Below, one piece after another: positions 25,901 to 35,054 of a stretch of 64,000 bases of DNA (within the stretch, counting starts at the first letter, position 1; the number at the start of each line of letters is the position of its first letter). Below the pieces are notes generated by a model, which was not told the DNA's origin, made no database searches, and saw only the letters and a list, made by a program, of their open reading frames with translations. Source of the DNA: Epichloe hybrida (Eukaryota > Ascomycota > Sordariomycetes > Hypocreales > Clavicipitaceae). The stretch is from the NCBI GenBank assembly GCA_019022495.1, contig JAFEKR010000026.1, forward strand, positions 620,001 through 684,000, given 5' to 3'. Position numbers and translations under genes: made by a program.

Positions 25901-28146
25901 TATAAGGCCTTACTTATAATATAGGTGCACCCCGCTAGCGTACTACACTGTAGGGCTAGGTCTACGTGATACTAGTAAGCCACTAGCTATAAGTTAGCGA
26001 CTCACACGCATAACCAGAGCATTGTTGTATTGTATTGTATTGTATTTTTTGGCCCTTCGATGTATTGTATTGTATTGTATTGCCCTATGTATTGTATTGT
26101 GTATTGTATTGTATTTTTAATACAATACAATACAATACAATACATACAATACAATGTATTATTAGGGAAAAATATAAGTAGGGTATTATATAAATTCATT
26201 ATATAGTAGATTTTTTAAATAATCTAATTATAGTATTCTTATTTTTATATATAATTTAGTTATTTATTTAAAAATCTATTAAGTTTTAGCTTATTTAGAA
26301 AAGTAAGCTTATTTAAAATATATAATATCTTAGTAATATTCTTTTATATCTATTTTAAAAAATGGTTTTTTCTTAATATATTAAGGGTCTTTTTATTCTT
26401 ATATCTATTTTCTATGATTTATTATAATTATTTATTATATAAAAATAAATTATAATACAATACAATACAATACATTATAATACATTACAATACAATACAA
26501 TACATTACAATATAATATAATGTATTATTAAAAAGGTAAGGTAGTATATATACTTATTATATAGTAGATTTTTAATATAATCTAAATAAGATATCCTTAA
26601 ATTTTTATACTATTTAGGTATTTAGTTATAGAATTATAAAGTTTTAGCTAATTTAGACTATTAAGCTATATATATATATAGGGTAGCTATAAATAGTATT
26701 ATCTAAACTTAACTTATAGTAATATTTATTCTTTATATTTTAAAGGTTATCCTATCTTTCTAGCTTCTTTATAGGATTTACTATGCATTTTAATATAGTA
26801 TTTTTGCTTTAAATATAATATTTACCCTAAAGAAATAATTTATAATTCTAAATAAATAAGATTAAAACTCTAATAAAAATATACTTATATATATAAGGAA
26901 TTTATTATAAAGAGAAAATTAAGATTTATTTAATAAATGCTTCTTTTACTATTAAGCTATTTTATTATAATTATAATAAATTATATTAGCTTTTAACCTT
27001 TTTTAAACTAAAAGAAAAGGAAAAAACCTAGGAAAAGCTTATAAAGAAAAGTTAAAATATTATATAAAGAATAATTATAATATATATACTATTTTTTTAA
27101 TATTAAGTAAATAAATAAATAAGCTTTAAAAGTAAGTTTAACTATTTATACTACTTTTAGCTTACTTACTTAGTTATATAGTGTTTCTTAAAGTAGGTCT
27201 AAAAGTGGGTCTTATTAAACACTAAAAACCAAGTATAATCCCTTTTTATAGTTATATAACTTTAGCTAAGAAGAGGAGGATATATAAAAGTGGGTCTAAT
27301 AGTAGGTCTTGTTAAACACTAAAAACTAAGTATAATCCCTTTCTATAGTTATATAACTTTAGCTAAGAAGAGGAGGATATATAAAAGTGGGTCTAAAAGT
27401 GGGTCCTATTAGTTATACTATAAACCTAGTATTATCTCTTTACTTAGTTATATAATTCTAGCTAAAAAGAAATATATATACAAAAGTGAGTCTAAAAGTG
27501 GGTCCTATTAGTTATACTATAAACATAATAATCTCTTTACTTAGTTATGTAATTTTAGTTAAAAAGAGAGAAATATACTAAAGTAAGTCTTATAGTTATA
27601 TTAGGACTTACTTTCTATTAGTATAAAATTATAAATAGTATAATATTAAAAATATAAAAAAGAAAGGAATTTTATTTTATTAATATTTTAAAAAACCTTT
27701 AAATACTAAATAATTAATAAGTCTAGCTTTTTCTATAGTAATTTACTTATAAATACTTATATTTATATTATATTAATTTATTACTTATTTATTTTTAATT
27801 AAACTTTAATAATATTTTAAGTTATATAAGTAATAGAAGTAATATATATATATAAGCTATTATAAGCTATTATAAGCTATTATAAGCTATTATAAGCTAT
27901 TATATTAACTATATATACCTTATAATTAAGGAATTTACTTAAAACTAAAAAAAAAGAAAAAAAAATACAAAACAATACAAATAATACATATATTGTATTG
28001 TATTGTAAAATTTTGGATGTATTGTATTATGTAATGTATTGTATTGTATTGCAATGCTCTGCGCATAACACACTTAGACCTAGCAAGCTTCAGTCAATAT
28101 ACGAACGCCTCTATACCTCTTACCTAGCTATCCCTTTATTCTCACA
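25901..28146 (+). repeat. 3' LTR of Gypsy-B, interrupted by the hAT-like copy 2
   Basis: The LTR parts are 25901-26014 and 28070-28146 (191 bp together). The inward part (TATAAGGCCTTACTT) is mutated. The outer part (AGCAAGCTTCAGTCAATATA to TTCTCACA) is preserved. Confidence 0.85.
26015..28061 (-). mobile_element. hAT-like non-autonomous element, copy 2
   Basis: A 2,047-bp element with perfect 10-bp terminal inverted repeats (CAGAGCATTG at 26015-26024 and CAATGCTCTG at 28052-28061) and a perfect 8-bp target duplication CGCATAAC (26007-26014 and 28062-28069). It lies within the 3' LTR of Gypsy-B. An 8-bp duplication and a CAG-type terminus indicate the hAT superfamily. It has no transposase. 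It is inverted relative to copy 1, and both share terminal TATTG/CAATA arrays, an internal array and four GTGGGTCT motif pairs (about 27190-27510). The open frame at 26002-26199 is only the terminal array. Confidence 0.88.
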
Positions 28147-28167
28147 GCGCCCGTCTGGATCACACCC

Positions 28168-28611
28168 TAAATCTCGGCTGCAACAAAGTTAATCTCGTAT
28201 CTAGGGTAAAGCCTCTAAGTCTAGATTAGGTAGGCGGTAAAGAATCACTATATATACTTAGTATATACTAAGCATATGCTAAAGACTATAGTGTATTAGT
28301 GCGAAGTTTATTAATTCGTTAATTAATTCATTAATCAATTCGTCAATCAATTCATTAATCAATTCGTCTATCAATTCGTCAATTAATTTGTTAATCAATT
28401 CGTCAATTAATTCATTAGTTATAGGGGCTATAGGTCGTATATGCCCTATAATATAGTGATATAACCTTATATATGCTAGGCATATGCTGCCCTATTATAT
28501 AATTCATACTATATGTTAGCATATGCCTAGCATATGCAAGGCATATACTATTCTGCCAGTCATAAGGCCCCACCCTGGACACGAGATCAACTTTGTTGCA
28601 GCCGAGATTTA
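28168..28611. mobile_element. MITE-like element with ~45-bp terminal inverted repeats at the NAD synthetase promoter
   Basis: The segment starting TAAATCTCGGCTGC at 28168 is repeated in inverse orientation ending GCAGCCGAGATTTA at 28611; about 45 bp match on each side. The left arm differs from the right mainly by G-to-A and C-to-T changes (for example TTAATC for TTGATC, GTATCT for GTGTCC). TA at both extreme ends would fit a TA-duplicating Tc1/mariner-type MITE, but the TA could also belong to the repeat itself. The interior is AT-rich with a minisatellite and several CATATG palindromes. The element ends 73 bp before the start codon at 28685. Confidence 0.55.
28312..28419. repeat. 12-bp minisatellite, nine units
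   Basis: Nine consecutive units of (T/C)AATTCRTYAAT with few substitutions, inside the MITE-like element. It is followed at about 28470-28550 by repeated GCATATGC palindromes. Confidence 0.85.
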
Positions 28612-28684
28612 CTGTAACCCCGGTAGGGCCTTGCAGTCTCCTTCTAACCTTTGATCTTTGTCTGCTCGTCCTTATCACGCAATC

Positions 28685-31577
28685 ATGGTACATCTCGTCC
28701 GAGTTGCAACATGTGCGCTCAACCAGTGGGCTCTGGAATTTGGAGACAATCTCCGGAGGATCAAACAGAGCATTCACGATGCCAAGAAGGAGGGCGCGGC
28801 TTTGCGCGTCGGACCCGAGCTTGAGATCACCGGATACGGGTGTTTGGACCACTTCCTCGAGAACGAGGTGTACGAACACTCGTGGGACTCGCTGTACTCT
28901 ATCCTGACTGACGAGTCTCTGCACGGCATCATAATTGATGTCGGCCTTCCTCTCCTTCACCGTAACTGCAGGTATAATGCGCGCGCTATTATCCTTGACG
29001 GCAAGATCATCTGCTTTCGGCCTAAGCTTTACCTTGCCAACGAAGGAAACTTCCGCGAGATGCGCTTCTTCACGCCGTGGAAGAGGCCGCGACACGTCGA
29101 GCAGTACTTTCTCCCGCCTCGAGTCCAGGAGCATCAAGGCTGTCGCCAGGTCCCTATTGGCGATGTCGTTCTCTCTACCATTGACACCTGCCTAGCTGCC
29201 GAGACTTGCGAGGAGCTCTTTACGCCGAACAGCCCCCACATAGAAATGTACGTTGAAGTGCCTTTCTTGACGCGTAGTTGATATACAAAGCTGATGGAGC
29301 TCCAGGGGGCTCAACGGCGTCGAGATCTTCACGAACAGCAGCGGCAGCCACCACTCTCTTCGCAAGTTGGACCAGCGCATTGCGCTCATCTCGGAGGCTA
29401 CTCGCAAGAATGGAGGGGTCTACCTTTATTCCAACCAGATAGGCGTACGTCCCTCGCTCTCCAAAGACACACTTACTGCCCAGGCCACTCGTTCTCCTGC
29501 CTGGGGCCTGGGGAGTGAAACTTCTTCCCGTTTTGCGGCAACATGATGAGCTTACCTCAGGCTCCCTGCAGTGTGACGGTGACAGACTTTACTACGATGG
29601 CTGCGCCATGATCTTTGTCAACGGGGAACTTGTTGCGCAGTCGTCTCAGTTTTCGTAAGATGCTATGCTGCTTGACCCTCTGTACTTTGCAAAGCTGAAG
29701 GAAAGCATGGCTCATTGTTTCGCAGGCTAAACGAGGTCGAAGTCATTGTTGCCACAGTAGACCTTGAAGAAGTCAGAGCTGCCCGATGCTCTCCTTCACG
29801 AGGCCAACAAGCGGTGGGAGCTCAGGAGTATCAACGCATCGAGGTTGATTTCTGCTTAAGCAGCGTCGACGATGATCTACTACGCGCGCCGACTCCCTCG
29901 CGCCCGCCAAAGTATCATCTTCCTGAAGAAGAAATCGCTCTTGGTCCCGCTTGTTGGTTATGGGACTTCCTTCGCAGGTCCGGGGCCGCAGGTTTTCAAC
30001 TTGCATTGAGCGGTGGCATTGATAGTTGCGCCACTGCAATGATTGTATACTCCATGTGCAGTTTGGCTGTTGCCGCCGCGAAGCAAGGTATTCAGCAGGT
30101 TATTGCCGACATGAAGCGCATCGCTGCATACTCGACCGAGTTGCCTGAGACAGCAGAGGCGCTCTGCAACCAGATCTTACACACGGTGTATTTAGGAATG
30201 GAAGCCCAGAGCAGTAAGGAAACCCGTCAAAGGGCCAATGATCTAGCCGCGAGAATTGGGGCGTACCACAAGGACGTGAACATGGACACCATGTTCCACT
30301 CAGCCAAGGACATTCTTACCCAGGCCACCGGCTTCACCCCCCAGTTTAAAGGTCAGTGCGGGCGTTTTGTGTCGTTCGACGACAGCGGGAATCCATGCTC
30401 CAATCCGTCTGCTAAGAAAAATACGGTCTGATAGTTCATGGGGGGTCGAACACGCAGAATTTGGCTCTGCAAAACATCCAGGCTAGATCAAGGATGGTGC
30501 GCCTTTTCCCGCATGCGGCCACGCATAGCCCCTATTGTGCACCTCGCTTACAATAAAGAACGACAGGTGCTCACCTACTACTTCGCCCAACAACTATGCG
30601 AGGCCAGAAAACGGCCAGGCGGCGGCTCATTGCTAGTCCTCGGAAGCTCAAACGTGGACGAATACCTGCGCGGATGTGAGTAGGACCCTGCAACTTGTTG
30701 AAATGTTGCGCTGACGTCCTATCTAGATCTTACCAAATATGACTGTACGTCCTCACATACTTGGATTCTCCTGTTTCCATATATTGCAGCCTACAAGTGG
30801 CAGCCATGAATCAAGCTAACTGCTTCAGGCTCCTCCGCCGACATCAGCCCTATCGGCTCGATCAGCAAGGTCGATCTCATAAGATTCATTACCTGGTCTG
30901 TAAAGAACTTTGACATGCCCGTTCTCAGGGACTTTATCCACGCTACCCCTACAGCTGAGCTCGAGCCGATTACGTCAGACTATGTCAGTTCACTTCGCCA
31001 CAGGCACTCTTCGAAATTGGAGCTTCACGCTTATACGCTTATACACACAGGTTCAATCAGATGAGGCAGATATGGGTTTTACATACAAAGAGTTGTCCAG
31101 ATTTGGTGCCCTTCGAAAGGTTAACAAGCTCGGCCCTTACGGCTGTTTCCTCCGCCTACAGAGTGAATGGAAAAATGAGGGCATTACACCACGTGAGGTT
31201 GCAGACAAGGTGAGCTGCCAGTCTTGGTGACTAACCATCGGCCTGCTAACGCTGTGAAACAGGTGAAGAGGTTCTTTCACTTTTACAGGCATGTTGAGCT
31301 CAATTCTGAGAATGCTGCTATTGGCATGGTAAACTAACTAAGAACAGCATTAACCGTCATAAGCAGACAATTGCATGTCCGGCGTACCATTGTAAGACAC
31401 CCGACTCCTCAACCAACTGCTCTTGACTGACATGACGCAGGCGAGTCCTATAGCCCTGACGACCACCGGTTCGACCTCCGCCCATTCGTTTACCCGCCTG
31501 CTTTCAAGAGCTGGTCATTCAAGAAGATCGACGAAAGGGTTGAGGCCCTGGAGAGGAAGGCCAGCAAGGAGACATAA
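28685..31577 (+). CDS. QNS1: Glutamine-dependent NAD+ synthetase
   Basis: It catalyses the last step of NAD+ synthesis, amidating nicotinic acid adenine dinucleotide with ammonia from glutamine. The N-terminal carbon-nitrogen hydrolase (glutaminase) domain has the triad E45, K114 and C175 ([27 protein letters not shown]). The C-terminal synthetase domain has the P-loop SGGIDS at about residues 357-362. I assembled twelve exons: 28685-29247, 29306-29444, 29572-29654, 29726-30351, 30435-30496, 30567-30675, 30727-30744, 30829-30983, 31051-31209, 31263-31288, 31348-31391 and 31441-31577 (2,121 nt, 706 aa, the usual fungal length). Exon 7 is only 18 nt. The intron after exon 10 starts with GC (AG|GCATGT), because the GT alternative gives an early stop. 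The start is the conserved MVHLV. A repeat element sits immediately upstream. Confidence 0.93.
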
Positions 31578-32754
31578 ATCGACTTCTGCGTTCGTCGACT
31601 GCCCATGGGTGTCGTTGGTCGGATTCGGCAAGCCATCGATGGACGAAGCCGCCTGGTGTGTGCGGTGCTGCTGGTTCCTCCTGCATAAGGTTTCTCAAGA
31701 CCCTTTGAATGGAGTAAATGTTGGACGACAAGCCTTGGCAGCTGCAGTGGTCAAGAACTGATTTCAAGGAACCTCTCCCGTTCATTTTGAGTTGTGACAG
31801 GCACAAAAAAAGGGCGACCACCATGCTCTGGTCACACGCACGCAAGCCTCTTCTTTCAAGCCCTCGGCTAGTTTGGCGCGGAGGTTATTCTAGACTTGTA
31901 TGTGGCGACGGAGCACGCTGGCGTTCGACGTCGGCGAATTGCTTGGCGTTGGTACCGTACCGGTGTGCGTCTGCGCATGTTGGCTGTGAAGGTTGAGTTC
32001 AAAGTTGTGATTTGTGGAGGGATATGACGCATTCTACAAACGTTTCATGTCCTAGCTTGCTTCGCGGGGACGAAGTAGCCCTGGCATCTGATCTACTTTT
32101 CCCGCTTGCTCTTGTCCTTGCACATATGTACGTACATACGGAGTGGTTCACGTCCGCCTCATAGAGAGTCTTCTCAGAAGCCTGCCGAGCATAGAATGGA
32201 CAACCCTATCATGACTGCTTTCCCCCCAACCTTGAATAATATTAAACCGTCATCTTTCTTGGTATTTCCGCTCAAGGTAAGGTAGAATACAGAACTAACA
32301 AACGCTGGTGAGAAAAGACAGGGCTGGCGAGCCTTATCGCAAGTCGTGGCATACTGTGATTTTCCAAACTCTGTTCTCCAGCTGGCTCGAATGCATCCCT
32401 CATGCATCAATTGTGTCGTGTGCTACCGTGCGAGGGCAGGAAATGGTGCGGAGACACACTGTGAACAGGTCCGCTTCCAAGTTAATCCGCCCCCCGGAGC
32501 AAGTTGGTGCACGGGGTAGCTTCCTCTCGCTGGCAGCCTTGTTGCGGTGGTGGGTAGGCTGTAGGCTGCTAGACTGACGAAGCTCTCTGTGAACCTACAT
32601 GCCTCATTGCAGTCATCGCAGTGACGCCTTCAACTTCAACCCAACTGGCATCCCCGGCCCAGCTACGCACTTTTTTCAACTTGCTCTTGCATTCTCCGCG
32701 CACAGCCCGAAGAATTGAAAAGCAAACGCGACAATTCATATCGATACGTAAAAA
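31578..32754. other. Intergenic region between QNS1 and PRE6
   Basis: About 1.2 kb holding the 3' region of the NAD synthetase gene and the promoter of the proteasome gene. Short open frames occur on both strands but none shows a family motif or conserved splice structure. No repeat or RNA gene was recognised. Confidence 0.5.
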
Positions 32755-33813
32755 ATGGCTTCCGGTTATGACAGAGCTCTCTCTGGTAAGTTGGGATGGC
32801 CCACCACCCGCCTCATTCCCGTACACTGACCGTGTTCACCGTCTATAGTCTTCAGGTTCGATTCCCTCGATGCCTCAACATACCTCACACTTTGTCTAAC
32901 ATCCAGAAAGTCCTGATGGACACGTCTTCCAGGTTGAATATGCTGGCGAAGCTGTCAAAAGAGGTACGCTGATGGTCAAGCTTGTTGCTCCGTGGGGTAA
33001 GGTAATTTATTTTGACATTTGACACTAGGAACCTGCGCCGTCGGCGTCAAGGGCAAAGATGTTGTCGTACTAGGGTGCGAGAAGCGATCAGCGATGAAAC
33101 TTCAGGATACTCGCATCACCCCCTCCAAGATCCAGCTCCTCGACACCCATGCCGCCTTGGCCTTTGCTGGCCTCAATGCTGATGCGCGAATCCTCGTCGA
33201 CAAAGCCCGATTAGAAGCCCAATCCCACCGCCTATCCGTGGAGGACCCGGTAACCATTGACTACATCACCAAGTATGTCGCTGGTGTGCAGCAACGATAC
33301 ACCCAGGCTGGCGGTGTGCGACCATTTGGTATCAGCACGCTTGTCGTTGGCTTTGATCCCGGCAGCAAGGTTCCCAGACTATTCCAAACCGAACCATCGG
33401 GCATTTACTCAGCTTGGTATGTTCAAATCGCGGGATGCTCTCCCTCCCAAACAAACAGCATCTCAGCTTACAATCAATGTAGGAAAGCCAACGCAATCGG
33501 TCGATCTAGCAAGACAGTGCGCGAGTTTCTCGAGCGCAATTACAAGGAAGATATGGACCGGGAGACGACTATTCGCTTGGCAATCAAGTCTCTTCTTGAA
33601 GTTGTTCAGACTGGCGCGAAGAACATCGAGATCGCTCTAATGGCTCCGGGTGCTGCCATGGAGATTCTACCTACCGAGGAAATTGAGGGCTATGTGAAGG
33701 TAATCGAGCAGGAGAAGCAAGAAGAGGCTGCGAAGAAGAAGACGGGGCGGACACCTGGGCAGGGCTCTGCAGCCATTCTCACTAGAGGGCCGGACGACTC
33801 TGCTGCTGAATAA
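32755..33813 (+). CDS. PRE6: 20S proteasome subunit alpha4 (PSMA7/Pre6 type)
   Basis: A structural alpha subunit of the 20S core particle. The N-terminal signature [20 protein letters not shown] is followed by GEAVKRG, and the alpha-subunit core includes RITPSKI, GLNADAR, RPFGIS and [12 protein letters not shown]. The first residues ([15 protein letters not shown]) point to the alpha4 class. Exons: 32755-32785, 32849-32855, 32911-32963, 33029-33416 and 33483-33813 (810 nt, 269 aa). The second exon is 7 nt (TCTTCAG); without it the conserved VFSPDG cannot be read. The C-terminus carries an acidic/lysine-rich tail of about 35 residues. The gene is convergent with the CHY zinc-finger gene, with 295 bp between the stop codons. 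Confidence 0.93.
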
Positions 33814-34108
33814 CGAGAATCCCGTATCAATCAATGAGTTATGCAAGGTCTGGAGGATAAAACCATTTGATTGTAAGGGTGTGGCAACACCGCAATAAAG
33901 ATGTCATTGTATCAACACATCTAGATCGTAATGGCGTCGTGTCTTCTCATTATGTGTACGTCTTGCTTGCTCTAGTTTTTCTAAAGACGTGGTATATATA
34001 CAAATTCAGTGATCCAACCAGCCAATGCCTGAACTTGGCTGTCATTCACGCTGTGAAACAAATGCCACCAGCTTAAAAATAAATGAAGGAAGAAGAAGAA
34101 AGCCCCCT

Positions 34109-34660
34109 TCACCCCAGCTTGTCCGCATCTTCGTCTGGGTCGAACATAGTTCGATAGCCCTGTTGCTTCACACGCTCGTCTTTGAGCATCTTGTTGTTCA
34201 CTCTCACGTCCTCGCTTTCTATTGAAAGTGCCGCCTTCGGTGTTTTAGCATCGATGACGAAGTGGTTGTCACAATGGGGGCAGTATTCATCGCTCTCCTC
34301 GAATTCTTGGGCGTCCTTGCGGAAGCACTTCTTGCACTTTTTGCAAGCGAATGTCATTTCCAAACTCTGAAGGAGAGGATGCTTTTCTTGTTCACCGTGG
34401 CACTCGGCGCAATCGAACCACTTTCGGCCTGAAAGTTTTTTTGTGTGTGTTTAGTACTTGATTTCTCATCGTGGACAAGTGGGTAGGTCGTTCGTTGATC
34501 TTATCGAGAAGGATAAGGGGCGGGGGAGGGGGTTGCGGACGAACAGCATGGCGACCGAATGGACACTTGGGCATTGAGAATATGCTTGCTGTCTGCGCGT
34601 TAGTAGCCGGGACTCGATAGAAAAAAAAAAGGGGGGGGGGGCCGGTGCTCCTTACCACAT
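34109..34660 (-). CDS. CHY-type zinc-finger protein
   Basis: A small protein of 122 aa. The reconstructed N-terminus MCKHILNAQVSIRSPCCRKW leads into FDCAECH, and the later FACKKCKKCF and YCPHCDNHF supply further Cys/His zinc ligands. This is the CHY zinc-finger arrangement (yeast Hot13-like proteins belong here). Such proteins bind zinc; Hot13 acts on the mitochondrial intermembrane-space import system, but transferring that role is inference. Exons on the minus strand: 34660-34656, 34588-34545 and 34428-34109 (369 nt). The first coding exon has only five bases (ATGTG). Its intron contains adjoining poly-C and poly-T runs (sense strand, about 34621-34640). The gene is divergent from the XPB gene. 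Confidence 0.85.
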
Positions 34661-35054
34661 GGCGAGATCTGCAAGCTTGTGGTTATACAGACGGGGAGAG
34701 GAGATGACAAGATTGACGCAGGTGCGGTCTACGGCAAAATCTCGATGGGGATGGAAAGTCGCTGAATATGGGTTTAAAGAGTGCCCAGCGAATAGTTTAG
34801 CCTCTCAAAGCTTGGCGGGGTCCAGCCTGGTTACTTCGACATCATATGCACTAATCGCGTAGACAGATGACGTCGGACTCACTGCTATCGTTATTAGTCA
34901 TCAGGCTGCAATGTTTTGACTTCCAGGCACAATCATATCCCAAGCCACGTTCGTCTGCGCACATTTTTCTCTTACTCATCATCAGCGCCGGTCGCCTCAC
35001 AACTCTCGTCTTCCTCCGAAAACTGTCAAGGCCCCCCCCCTCCACGCAACAAAC
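34661..35054. other. Divergent promoter region, CHY gene and XPB gene
   Basis: A 394-bp intergenic stretch shared by two divergent genes. It contains a C-rich tract just before the XPB start (about 35032-35042) and an ACAAACATG start context. No clear TATA box was identified. Confidence 0.5.

Larger units (their letters stand above)
19523..28146 (+). mobile_element. Ty3/Gypsy LTR retrotransposon with chromodomain-like tail (Gypsy-B), RIP-degraded
   Basis: The 5' LTR (198 bp, 19523-19720) and 3' LTR (191 bp, 25901-26014 plus 28070-28146, split by the hAT-like copy 2) are bounded by the 5-bp duplication GCGCC (19518-19522 and 28147-28151). In the forward direction reverse transcriptase lies at about 21736-22020, with AYFFSKINIKNVYY, the MPFRLIN line and the active-site line IVYLDNILIFS. 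RNase H is near 22450-22700 and integrase near 23380-24100 (VLIDFIIGLLLV). At about 24448-24540 the translation DYRKTYKGNKYLVK.KG.LSKYN matches the core of a chromodomain, which marks a chromovirus. Frames are full of TAG/TAA codons. Confidence 0.88.

Noticed and set aside
26002..26199. 65-codon open frame on the minus strand
   Set aside because: It is the pentamer array at the end of the hAT-like copy 2, crossing the insertion junction.
28309..28550. A CRISPR-like or origin-like array
   Set aside because: Units are contiguous 12-mers without spacers, in a eukaryotic genome. It is a minisatellite; the CATATG palindromes alone do not support an origin.
28415..29137. 240-codon open frame on the minus strand
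   Set aside because: It is antisense to exon 1 of the NAD synthetase gene and runs through the upstream repeat element.
31289..31347. Using the GT donor at GGCATG|GTAAAC in the NAD synthetase gene
   Set aside because: That junction gives CAT TAA immediately, and the 20 extra residues are not family-like. The GC donor restores the conserved sequence.
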